Shown piece after piece: positions 56,542-64,000 of a stretch of DNA of 64,000 nucleotides. The stretch is from Lachnospiraceae bacterium AC2012 (GTDB taxonomy: Bacteria; Bacillota; Clostridia; Lachnospirales; Lachnospiraceae), in the NCBI GenBank assembly GCA_000702525.1, contig JNIN01000001.1, positions 992,001 through 1,056,000 on the forward strand, read 5' to 3'. Below the pieces are notes generated by a model. The model worked only from the letters and a program-made list of their open reading frames with translations, ran no database searches and was not told the DNA's origin. Every line of letters begins with the position of its first letter. Positions within the stretch are counted from its first letter, which is position 1. A program made the translations under genes and the position numbers.

Positions 56542-56690
56542 GTATATTCACTTGAGAACTCGTCTCTCGCGACGACTCCTATATATTACCATTGCACCAT
56601 CATTCGGTCAAGCACTTTTTTATTATTTTTTTAGATTTTTTGTTAGCTCATTTCCAAACAATAATAAGTGCGGATAAACCAAAAAAACTG

Positions 56691-56719
56691 TTGACACAAA
56701 TCCCCAAAACAGATAGAAT
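56691..56719 (+). promoter_or_regulatory. Sigma-A promoter of tRNA-Leu(CAG)
   Basis: TTGACA (56691-56696), 17-bp spacer, TAGAAT (56714-56719), 11 bp before the mature tRNA. The best-matching promoter in the window. Confidence 0.85.
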
Positions 56720-56730
56720 ATCACTTGTTC

Positions 56731-56814
56731 GCAGGAGTGGCGGAATTGGCAGACGCGCAGGCTTCAGGTGCCTGTGGTAGCAATATCGTGTGGGTTCAAG
56801 TCCCATCTCCTGCA
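56731..56814 (+). tRNA. tRNA-Leu (anticodon CAG)
   Basis: Class II tRNA of 84 nt with acceptor GCAGGAG/CTCCTGC, anticodon arm CAGGC-TTCAGGT-GCCTG (CAG at 34-36), long variable arm and T arm TGGGTTCAAGTCCCA. CCA is not encoded. It has its own promoter and terminator and faces the other two leucine tRNAs. Confidence 0.95.
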
Positions 56815-56821
56815 TCTATTT

Positions 56822-56862
56822 TGTAAGCCAGGTTTGAGGAAACTCAAATCTGGCTTATTTTC
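56822..56862 (+). terminator. Terminator of tRNA-Leu(CAG)
   Basis: 14-bp stem with one G-U pair (56825-56838 with 56843-56856) closed by GAAA, followed by ATTTTCATTT. Confidence 0.85.
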
Positions 56863-56974
56863 ATTTCACTTAATTCTTTTTACGCAGTCGAATGACTCCT
56901 AATAGAAAGAATCGTATACACCTATACTTTCTTATGTCAAATAAATCTTTTAAAGACTCACTCGCATAGACTAA

Positions 56975-57010
56975 AAGAAAAACGAGACGGCCGAAGTCGT
57001 CTCGTTTTTC
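56975..57010 (-). terminator. Terminator of the DUF1846 gene
   Basis: Stem AACGAGACGGC (56981-56991) with GTCGTCTCGTT (56996-57006), loop of four, followed on minus by TTTCTTTTAG. Confidence 0.8.
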
Positions 57011-57011
57011 T

Positions 57012-58496
57012 TTAATTATGATATAACTTATTTCCTTCGTATCTTGGTTCGCATGTTAAATGCACGCCAAGCTGCTTAAATACTCCCACATCAACCTGAG
57101 AAAGGATTACGGAAGAATGTACTTCTAATCCTGATAACATTGGAAGACAATCATATGCCTTCTTAGCATCTTCACTATGAATGGCTTCCAGTGAAAGTGC
57201 GATTAAAAGCTCATCCAGGTGAAGTAATGGATTTCCATCTCCAAGATAATCTACCTTCAGATTCATAATCGGTGTAAGAACTTCTGGAGAGATTAATTTG
57301 ACACCGTCTTCAATCCCTGCGAAATGCTTTAATGCATTTAAAATCATCGCAGATGAAGCACCCAGCATCTGTGATGTCTTACCTGTAATAATCGTTCCAT
57401 CTGCAAGTTCCAACGCTGCGCAAGGAACCCCTGTCTTTTCTGCTTTAATATTAGCTGCAGCTACAACAGCACGGTCTGCAATTGTCACACCAGCTTTTTC
57501 CATAAGGAGCTCTAATTTTGCGATTGCAGAATCTGAACCTTCACCCTTTCTCTTCGCTACAACAGCTTCGAAATAACGGCGAACAATCTCCTGCTTACTT
57601 GCTTCACGACAAGCTTCATCGTCAACGATCGCATTTCCAGCCATATTCACACCCATATCGGTTGGAGACTGGTATGGGGATTCGCCGGAAATCTTTTCGA
57701 ACATCGTCTTAAGAACTGGGAATACTTCCACATCACGGTTGTAATTGATCACCGTCTCACCATAAGCTTCCAAATGGAATGGATCAATCATATTCACATC
57801 ATTTAAGTCCGCTGTTGCTGCTTCGTACGCAAGGTTTACCGGATGATTCAATGGAATATTCCAGATTGGGAATGTTTCAAACTTCGCATAACCTGCCTTA
57901 ACACCACGCTTTGCTTCATGATAAAGCTGAGAAAGACAAGTTGCCATCTTACCACTTCCTGGGCCAGGTGCAGTTACAACAACGAGTGGACGGGTTGTCT
58001 CAATATAATCATTCTTACCAAATCCTTCATCGGATACGATAAATGGAATATTCGATGGATATCCCGGAATGATATAGTGACGGAACACCTTCAGTCCAAG
58101 CGCCTTTAATTTCTTCTCATATGCTACCGCAGATGGCTGCTCGGCAAACTGTGTCAAAACGACTGATCCCACATAGAGTCCGTTGCTTGTAAATGCATCA
58201 ATTAATCGAAGAAGATCCATATCGTATGTGATACCAATATCACCACGAACCTTGTTCTTCTCAATATCGCCGGCTTTAATTGCAATCACGATTTCCGTCT
58301 TATCTGCTAACTGCTTTAACATCGTAATCTTTGCATCCGGCTTAAATCCTGGGAGTACACGGGAAGCATGATAATCATCAAAGAGCTTTCCTCCAAACTC
58401 CAGGTAGAGCTTACCACCGAAATGATCGATTCGCTCTCTAATTCTCTTTGACTGCATCTCAGTATATTTCTCATTACTGAATCCAATTTTTCCCAT
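57012..58496 (-). CDS. DUF1846 domain protein
   Basis: A 494-aa cytoplasmic protein. The start at 58496 (MGKIGFSNEKYTEMQSKRI) follows AAAGGAG. The family is recognised by the N-terminal YLEFGGKLFDDYHASRVLPGF and the DIGITYDMDLLRLIDAF motif, the TAPGPGSGKMATCLSQLYHE P-loop-like segment, and the FPIWNIPLNHPVNLAYEAAT block. Its function is not established; it may bind nucleotides. It is encoded alone between a terminator and the GGDEF-EAL gene. Confidence 0.93.
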   Translation of the reverse strand: MGKIGFSNEKYTEMQSKRIRERIDHFGGKLYLEFGGKLFDDYHASRVLPGFKPDAKITMLKQLADKTEIVIAIKAGDIEKNKVRGDIGITYDMDLLRLIDAFTSNGLYVGSVVLTQFAEQPSAVAYEKKLKALGLKVFRHYIIPGYPSNIPFIVSDEGFGKNDYIETTRPLVVVTAPGPGSGKMATCLSQLYHEAKRGVKAGYAKFETFPIWNIPLNHPVNLAYEAATADLNDVNMIDPFHLEAYGETVINYNRDVEVFPVLKTMFEKISGESPYQSPTDMGVNMAGNAIVDDEACREASKQEIVRRYFEAVVAKRKGEGSDSAIAKLELLMEKAGVTIADRAVVAAANIKAEKTGVPCAALELADGTIITGKTSQMLGASSAMILNALKHFAGIEDGVKLISPEVLTPIMNLKVDYLGDGNPLLHLDELLIALSLEAIHSEDAKKAYDCLPMLSGLEVHSSVILSQVDVGVFKQLGVHLTCEPRYEGNKLYHN

Positions 58497-58546
58497 ATTG
58501 ACTCCTTTCAAACTTTCCAATTTACATTTTTACCAACGGATAAAAA

Positions 58547-61216
58547 TTATAATTTATAAGGCGTCTCGATGCAATACTTCTCTTCGAATTTATCTTGTGG
58601 AAGTGGTTTGTCATAATAATAACCCTGAATCAAATCAACCTTCATCTCACGAAGCGCTTCTGTCTGTTTCTGATCTTCCACGCCTTCCACTACGACATCC
58701 ACATCAATCGCCTCTGCCAGGCTGGATACCGTCTTTACAAAAGCATCAGAAAAATCATCCTGACCGACATCATCAATAAAGCTCTTATCGATTTTAATCG
58801 TATCCAGTGGCATATCTCTCATATAGCTAAGGGAAGAATATCCCGTACCAAAATCATCCAAGGCCACGCGAACCCCCATCTTCTTAAGTTCCGCCAGAAT
58901 TCGATTCATCGCTTCCATATCCTGCACCGCAAGTCCCTCTGTCACTTCTAATGTCAGATTCGAAGGCATCAATCCCGTACTCTCTAACGCATCTTGCACC
59001 GTCAGTACAATATCATCACGAATTAACTGAATCACGGAAAGATTGACATGCACTTTATATTCCGGATGACCATAATCATTCCAGAATTTGCATCGCTTAC
59101 ACGCCTCTAAGAGTACATGCTGTCCGATTGGGACAATCAATCCCAGATATTCTGCAAGCGGAACGAAATCCCCGGGCATCACAAAGCCAAGGTCTTTGGA
59201 CTGCCAACGCACCAGTGCTTCCGCACCTCTACAAGGGTGTCCCGGCTGGGAAGCATCTACAATCGGCTGATAATAAACCAAAAATTCACTACAATCATGC
59301 TCCACCGCACTTCTCAGTGCACGCTCCATATCCAGTCTCTGAATCGCTCTCTCTCCGGTTTTCTCACTATAAAATTCCACATGATTTTTACCATGATGTT
59401 TCGCATCACGAAGTGCAAAATCGGCGCGCTGCATCAAGGTCGTAACGTCTTCTCCATCCTTTGGAAAATAAACGGCGCCCATACTCATCGTGCAATAATA
59501 CTCCTGATCCTCGAGATTCCAAGGCGTTGCAAACGCGTCCATAATGCGATTCACAATCTTCTCGATACGCTGATTCTCAGATGCTGGAATAATCAAAGCA
59601 AATTCATCTCCACCTGCTCGATAAGCTTTCACAGTCACTCCGGTAATCTTCTGGAATTCATCCGCTACCGCAACAAGCAAGGCATCACCAACGGTGTGAC
59701 CAAGTCCATCATTGATATTCTTAAAATCGTCCAAATCAATATAGAGAAGCGCACCTTCGGCACTTTCCCGCTTGGCATTTCGAATCTCGATATCCAAATC
59801 CAATTCGCAACGTTTTCGATTATACAATCCCGTCAGATAATCCATATTGGCCTGACGTTCTATCCGTTTTTGGTACTGCTTCATCTCGGAAATATCATAG
59901 AGCGTACAAAGTCTGACACTTCTGCCATCCACCCAATGAATATTCTCAAAAGATAAATCATACCAGAAATCAGACGCAACCGAATGATATTCGAAATGTT
60001 TCGTCTCCGCATCTTTTGTGTCGAGCAGTAACATTTCCAAGGTACTACTATCGACCTCATTTCGAACCATCTCTTTGTAAGTGCCATTGGTATAGAGTAA
60101 CATCCTCTTTCTAGCGTCTACTACGGCGATTCCACAGCCCGTATTTTCAAGAATCGATTCTAACGTGCTATAGGAACTTGCAAGTGAATTCTTCGTGATT
60201 CGTTTTACAAGTACTGTCTGCAGAACGCACTTTACATCATTTAAGAACTTCACTTCATCCATCGTCCATCGACGTTCTTCCCCATGCACCAGGAAGCAGA
60301 CATACATCCCGTTCTGTTCACTGACCTTAATCGGTAGGAACACGCCCGACATCACATCGTATTTATTTAGAAATCTCTGGAATTCTTTTGGCGCATCCGC
60401 GCTGGAGGAAATCGTATAAGGTCTACCCGTGAAGAATGGCAGCTCTGAAATCGAAACATGATGGAAATCATTTATGAGCGATTCTCTCGATTTGCTGCAC
60501 TCGATAATCATATCCACCGTTTCCTGATCGGAATTCAAGCGAAGAATGGAAGCATTACTAATTCCATAGAATTCTGTAACCTGCTCTAAGATCTTCTTTG
60601 CCACATGGATAAAGTCCCCCTCTTCTTCTAAGGACTTCAAAATCTCTGTCAAAGCTTCGCTCTTTTTCAACAGTGCCTCCGTCTTTCGGCCACTGTTTTC
60701 CACCTGTCCCAAATCATCCGAAAGTCTATCCTTTCGAATCATCTCTTCCATATATCGCTCTGTCAGCGTCTCTAAAAGTTCTGTTGCCTCGTCGAATTGC
60801 GCTCTCGTCGTCTTGCGATACGCATTAGAAAGATACGTATCCTCGGAAAGCGCATTGCCATCGATGGCCATCATCACCCATACACCGACAAGTTTTCGTT
60901 TCTCCCCTCGGAGTGAAAGACCACGCATCATAAGATGCGATTCCTCCATCGGCGCATCGATTACATTTTCTATATCGCCATCACGAAACTGGCGCACTAA
61001 GGCATCTTTATGCGAGAGGAAATATTTACGCAGATACGCCATCTCATCCTCATCCGCATGAATGTCCGTAACCTCTCCACTAAGAGCATCATAGCAAAAC
61101 ATATAGATATGATTTGTCTTAGCGAAGACGTCCTGCAGGTCCTGTAAAGCCTTACGTTCTAGATTTTCAACTCTTTGCATCCCCCGGTCTAAGTGTTTCA
61201 CCCCTGATATATTCAT
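58547..61216 (-). CDS. GAF-PAS-GGDEF-EAL cyclic-di-GMP turnover protein
   Basis: An 889-aa soluble protein. A helical start (1-50) and a domain of unknown kind (about 35-150) precede a GAF-like domain (about 190-345) and a PAS-like domain (about 350-450). The GGDEF domain (about 455-615) has RAGGDEFALI with no visible RxxD inhibitory site. The EAL domain (about 635-885) has EALVRW, the NLS asparagine, LEVTEG, DDFGTGYSSL, IKIDKSF and VVVEGVED, the complete set for phosphodiesterase activity. It may both make and destroy c-di-GMP. Starts 3 bp after the next gene on the same strand, with AAGGAAAT as ribosome site. Confidence 0.94.
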   Translation of the reverse strand: MNISGVKHLDRGMQRVENLERKALQDLQDVFAKTNHIYMFCYDALSGEVTDIHADEDEMAYLRKYFLSHKDALVRQFRDGDIENVIDAPMEESHLMMRGLSLRGEKRKLVGVWVMMAIDGNALSEDTYLSNAYRKTTRAQFDEATELLETLTERYMEEMIRKDRLSDDLGQVENSGRKTEALLKKSEALTEILKSLEEEGDFIHVAKKILEQVTEFYGISNASILRLNSDQETVDMIIECSKSRESLINDFHHVSISELPFFTGRPYTISSSADAPKEFQRFLNKYDVMSGVFLPIKVSEQNGMYVCFLVHGEERRWTMDEVKFLNDVKCVLQTVLVKRITKNSLASSYSTLESILENTGCGIAVVDARKRMLLYTNGTYKEMVRNEVDSSTLEMLLLDTKDAETKHFEYHSVASDFWYDLSFENIHWVDGRSVRLCTLYDISEMKQYQKRIERQANMDYLTGLYNRKRCELDLDIEIRNAKRESAEGALLYIDLDDFKNINDGLGHTVGDALLVAVADEFQKITGVTVKAYRAGGDEFALIIPASENQRIEKIVNRIMDAFATPWNLEDQEYYCTMSMGAVYFPKDGEDVTTLMQRADFALRDAKHHGKNHVEFYSEKTGERAIQRLDMERALRSAVEHDCSEFLVYYQPIVDASQPGHPCRGAEALVRWQSKDLGFVMPGDFVPLAEYLGLIVPIGQHVLLEACKRCKFWNDYGHPEYKVHVNLSVIQLIRDDIVLTVQDALESTGLMPSNLTLEVTEGLAVQDMEAMNRILAELKKMGVRVALDDFGTGYSSLSYMRDMPLDTIKIDKSFIDDVGQDDFSDAFVKTVSSLAEAIDVDVVVEGVEDQKQTEALREMKVDLIQGYYYDKPLPQDKFEEKYCIETPYKL

Positions 61217-61219
61217 AAT

Positions 61220-62701
61220 TTATTTCCTTCTTATAATGAAAATCTTGGATCTTTTTCTAAATGCAATCGTCTGTTCCAATGTATAATCACTGGAAAGACG
61301 CATCAATTTCTTTAACAGTTTCTCTTCATTACTAAGGAGAATCAATACCGCAGAATCTGTGGTAATCTCCTTCGTCTTCCGGAAGAACGCCTGATAGAAG
61401 TCCTCACGTTCCTTCGGTTCCTTGGAATAAAGATCCGGAAATTCCGTAATCACCTCATCAAAGAGGTAGTCATGTTTAAAATCAAAATAATCTCGATTAA
61501 TATAATTCGCATGCATGCCGGCAGCTTCGGTATTCACACGTGCCGCACGGATGGCATCCCCAAAGGTATCCAGTCCATAGATCTCTCTGGCATGCAGTGC
61601 GCGATGGCGCTCGATCAGCAGTGTTCCCACGCCACAGAACGGATCGATAATCTGTGCATCTTTCTTCATATACTTTTTGGAAAGTGCAACCATCGATGCG
61701 GCTGTAAGTGGTGCTGTCGATGTAGAAAGCGCTTCCTTACGATACGCGAAACGCTGCATTTCCATCATTGGTAAGCGGAAGAACGGTGCCAATGTACCGT
61801 CTTTTCGAATCTGGAACTGTAACTCCACATCATAGTCCGATGGCACATTCTGGAATACGCCCTTGCTCGCTTCTTCGATAGCAAAGCCAATCTCCTTGGA
61901 AGCCGGCTTATGCTCTTCCGGAAGGCCCTTCCACTGAATGCGGAAACGGTACGGTGCGCCACCTACCAAAAGCTGATCTAACATCACCTTCATCTTGCTC
62001 TCAGCAATCACTGCACCAACATTCTCTTTCGTCATAACGGTACCGCGCTTCATCGGAAGCAGATAAAGCACTTCTTTATATAAAGGATTGCTATAAATCT
62101 TCTTCCATTCCTTGCTACGAATACGAACTCCACTCGAAGAGATTCTGCTTCCATGGAAATCCCCGGACAAGTCCTCGCGAACCAATTCGTCCGCCGTTAA
62201 AAGAAGTTCGAATTCCTGTTCCGGAAATGCAAAGCTACGCTCTACCACTTCAAATCCGCTTAAGATCTTCTCTAACTGTTTTCTCTCGCCGCGGACATGC
62301 TTCTTCTCCGATTCATCCAAATCTTTGCTCTGAAGAACCGCTAAACGATCACGAAGCACCTCGATATAATCTGTTACATCGTAAGAAGAGAGTCCCTTCA
62401 CATAGGATTCCTTTACGAATAAAGTCTCTTCCGATTGATAATACTTCATCAGGAGATCGACAAATGTATAACCGTCCTTTTCTTCTATATATGTAGCTAA
62501 ATCTCCCAACAGAAGTGCCAGATTCTTACGCACCTTCGGATCTTCATTTTGAAAAAGAGTCTCGTAGTCCGAAATCGCATCTACATCCGTAAAATCCGCC
62601 AACACTTCTTTTTCCAGTGTTCCAGCAGATAGCTCCTCTCGAATCTTACTTAAACTCTGTCTTACATTTTTATCTTTACATAATTCTTTTAATCTACTCA
62701 T
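61220..62701 (-). CDS. HEAT-like protein with THUMP/UPF0020-type RNA methyltransferase domain
   Basis: A 493-aa protein. Residues 1-165 are helical and HEAT-repeat-like (DPKVRKNLALLLGDLATYIEEKDG). The middle part (about 165-320) resembles the substrate-binding half of TRM11/RlmL-type enzymes. The C-terminal domain has DPFCGVGTLLIERH (motif I with the DPFCG signature), IYGLDTF and ITEFPDLYS in place of the usual D/N-PP-Y catalytic motif. The catalytic motif is therefore altered or different, and the substrate (RNA or protein) is not certain. It is translationally close to the GGDEF-EAL gene. Confidence 0.75.
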   Translation of the reverse strand: MSRLKELCKDKNVRQSLSKIREELSAGTLEKEVLADFTDVDAISDYETLFQNEDPKVRKNLALLLGDLATYIEEKDGYTFVDLLMKYYQSEETLFVKESYVKGLSSYDVTDYIEVLRDRLAVLQSKDLDESEKKHVRGERKQLEKILSGFEVVERSFAFPEQEFELLLTADELVREDLSGDFHGSRISSSGVRIRSKEWKKIYSNPLYKEVLYLLPMKRGTVMTKENVGAVIAESKMKVMLDQLLVGGAPYRFRIQWKGLPEEHKPASKEIGFAIEEASKGVFQNVPSDYDVELQFQIRKDGTLAPFFRLPMMEMQRFAYRKEALSTSTAPLTAASMVALSKKYMKKDAQIIDPFCGVGTLLIERHRALHAREIYGLDTFGDAIRAARVNTEAAGMHANYINRDYFDFKHDYLFDEVITEFPDLYSKEPKEREDFYQAFFRKTKEITTDSAVLILLSNEEKLLKKLMRLSSDYTLEQTIAFRKRSKIFIIRRK

Positions 62702-62807
62702 GCCTTATATTCTACTTGATTTTCCTTAAAATTGCATTAAAGAATAGCACTTGTGCACATTGCACAATTATACAGATATATAATTGTGTATTTTGTCATC
62801 TTCGCTA

Positions 62808-62944
62808 TTGTAAATTTGTGACTGAGATAATATAATAAGGAAGACTTAAGAACGAACCCCCAATTAGTGTTCTTATGTCGCTTCCCCTTTATATATTTAT
62901 ATAACCCCCTTAAGAAATACAACCCCGACGGTTGTATTTTTTTT
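62808..62944 (+). ncRNA. Probable small regulatory RNA with C-rich loops
   Basis: In the 286-bp gap between two minus-strand genes, the plus strand carries a promoter (TTGTAA 62808-62813, 17 bp, TATAAT 62831-62836) and a strong terminator (stem AAATACAACC 62915-62924 with GGTTGTATTT 62930-62939, eight T). The transcript would start near 62843 and be about 100 nt. It contains no open frame with a ribosome site. A first hairpin, TAAGAAC/GTTCTTA (62847-62853 and 62869-62875), shows CCCCC in its loop. Further unpaired C runs lie at 62884-62887, 62905-62909 and 62923-62926. Such loops typify regulatory RNAs that pair with Shine-Dalgarno sequences. ACCCCCTTAA (62904-62913) is a perfect complement of the ribosome site of the DUF4230 gene. 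Confidence 0.55.
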
Positions 62945-62987
62945 GCCCATTTTTAGGGCAGGATTCCTACTGCTTTTTGCAGCGGAA

Positions 62988-63386
62988 TCATTTCTTATTA
63001 TGTCTAAGAATTCTCTTTGCACCAGCCAGACCAATAATCGTAATCGCAGAAATCAGATTCTCCAGTGGTGTCCCATGATTGATTACCATATTTCTTGCAA
63101 TCAGGAAAATAATCGTCTCCAGCACATTTTCCGAAGTCGGTCTACAGAGCATCTTCAAAAACTCAATTCCAATGACAATCGTAAAAATCTGCTCCAGATA
63201 AGACATAAAAGATTCTGCATCGCCACCCGATTTTATAAGTTCTAGCAATTCCGGAACCATAAAATAAATACAGACAAGTGCACCAAGCAAAACAAACACT
63301 GCCATAAACACTTCCAGATAAAAACTCGTCTTTGTCGCAATCGTCTTAAACATCTTCTCTGTTCTCTCTTCCTTTTCGATATTCAT
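62988..63386 (-). CDS. PsiE-like membrane protein
   Basis: A 132-aa protein with about four membrane segments (LEVFMAVFVLLGALVCIY, SYLEQIFTIVIGIEFL, VLETIIFLIARNMVI and ISAITIIGLAG) and cytoplasmic ends. The IGIEFLKML...LETIIFLIARNMVINHG pattern matches PsiE, named for phosphate-starvation induction in E. coli; its function is unknown. AGGAGG precedes the start. Confidence 0.75.
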   Translation of the reverse strand: MNIEKEERTEKMFKTIATKTSFYLEVFMAVFVLLGALVCIYFMVPELLELIKSGGDAESFMSYLEQIFTIVIGIEFLKMLCRPTSENVLETIIFLIARNMVINHGTPLENLISAITIIGLAGAKRILRHNKK

Positions 63387-63443
63387 ACGTCCTCCTAAAA
63401 ATCAAACTGCACACTCTATGTTTAGTATGCCATAATCTATAAA

Positions 63444-63476
63444 AAAAATCTCCCCTGCTTATTGCAGGAGAGATGT
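63444..63476 (-). terminator. Terminator of the ilvE gene
   Basis: 11-bp stem with one mismatch (63448-63458 with 63464-63474), five-base loop, followed on minus by TTTTTTTT. Confidence 0.85.
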
Positions 63477-63509
63477 AACATTTCTCAATCTATTATGCTT
63501 AAGAATCGA

Positions 63510-64000
63510 TTAGTCTTCTACTGGAAGTGTCCAGTTGTATTTGTCTTCTAACTTGCCCCACTGGATACCTGTTAATGTATCATAGAGCTTCTGTGTCAAT
63601 TCGCCAGTCTTCATATCGTTAATCTGGATGACATCATCCTTGTAACGAAGTTCTCCAACAGGAGAGATTACGGCTGCTGTACCCGTTCCAAATACTTCTT
63701 CCAGCTTGCCATTATGTCCAGCTTCCATAAGATCCTTAATTGCAAGATGTTCTTCACGCACCTTGTAACCCCAGTCACGGAGCAGATGAATCATAGAATC
63801 ACGTGTTACACCAGGAAGAACAGTTCCTTCGATTGGTGCTGTCCAGATTTCTCCATCAATCTTGAACATGATATTCATAGATCCTACTTCTTCAACATAA
63901 GTACGTGTCTCACCATCCAGCCATAATACCTGCTCATAGCCTAATTTTTCTGCCTTTACCTGGCCAAGGATGGATGCCGCATAATTGCCACCGCACTTTG
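63510..64000 (-). CDS. ilvE: Branched-chain amino acid aminotransferase (5' part outside the window)
   Basis: The C-terminal 163 residues of a fold-type IV PLP enzyme; the frame is open to the right edge. The block KCGGNYAASI...AEKLGYEQVLWLDG, followed by YVEEVGSMNIMF and VLPGVTRDSM, is diagnostic of the long BCAT form (about 340-360 aa). The PLP lysine lies outside the window. It transaminates leucine, isoleucine and valine with 2-oxoglutarate. It ends at a terminator. Confidence 0.95.
   Translation of the reverse strand, partial: KCGGNYAASILGQVKAEKLGYEQVLWLDGETRTYVEEVGSMNIMFKIDGEIWTAPIEGTVLPGVTRDSMIHLLRDWGYKVREEHLAIKDLMEAGHNGKLEEVFGTGTAAVISPVGELRYKDDVIQINDMKTGELTQKLYDTLTGIQWGKLEDKYNWTLPVED

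Overview
The window looks like a chromosomal segment of a Gram-positive, low-to-moderate GC Clostridium-class bacterium, most likely a motile member of the Lachnospiraceae. Evidence for this is the gene order murE-priA-def-fmt-protease-rsmB-rlmN-prpC-prkC-rsgA-rpe-thiN and dgt-dnaG-rpoD-trmK-nif3, DUF1846 and DUF5685 proteins, a class A RNase P RNA, LytTR/GHKL signalling and several chemoreceptors. Most of the content is core housekeeping, and no phage, insertion sequence or CRISPR array is present.

Region 1 (1-8.5 kb, minus strand): a nickel/peptide-type ABC transporter operon (permeases, ATPases, lipoprotein) runs into two related SAM methyltransferases, with a structured leader and terminator in front and a chemoreceptor gene upstream. 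Region 2 (8.5-11.9 kb): a DUF4230 protein, a lipoprotein and a small Mor-like HTH protein, then about 1.1 kb of non-coding DNA. This non-coding block is the most unusual part of the window. It holds twelve 8-bp motifs in alternating orientation at about 31 or 42 bp steps (10891-11262). They are bracketed by a 20-bp direct repeat and followed by a 578-bp imperfect palindrome (11319-11896) that ends 9 bp past the thiN stop codon.

Region 3 (11.9-25.3 kb, minus strand): a 12-gene operon from murE to thiN covering wall precursor synthesis, replication restart, initiator-tRNA formylation and N-terminal deformylation, rRNA/tRNA modification, the PASTA kinase/PP2C phosphatase pair, ribosome assembly, pentose phosphate and thiamine metabolism. 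Region 4 (25.4-46 kb): pyrBI diverges from murE. It is followed by a DnaJ-like protein, DUF5685, a PilT-like ATPase, rnpB, a TGS/uridine-kinase fusion, nif3-trmK-rpoD-dnaG-dgt, an HD-GYP protein, a SpoU methyltransferase, a chemoreceptor, two histidine-kinase-like proteins that both lack a recognisable phospho-acceptor histidine, and a stand-alone RsmH.

Region 5 (46-64 kb): tdk, a nucleoside salvage/transport/flippase gene string preceded by a 16-bp perfect inverted repeat, two paralogous 277-aa proteins of unknown function divergent from a LytTR regulator and GHKL kinase, three tRNA-Leu genes, DUF1846, a GGDEF-EAL protein, a HEAT/methyltransferase protein, a probable small RNA with C-rich loops, a PsiE-like protein and the 3' part of ilvE at the window edge. 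All calls come from reading motifs and gene order; no database search was run.
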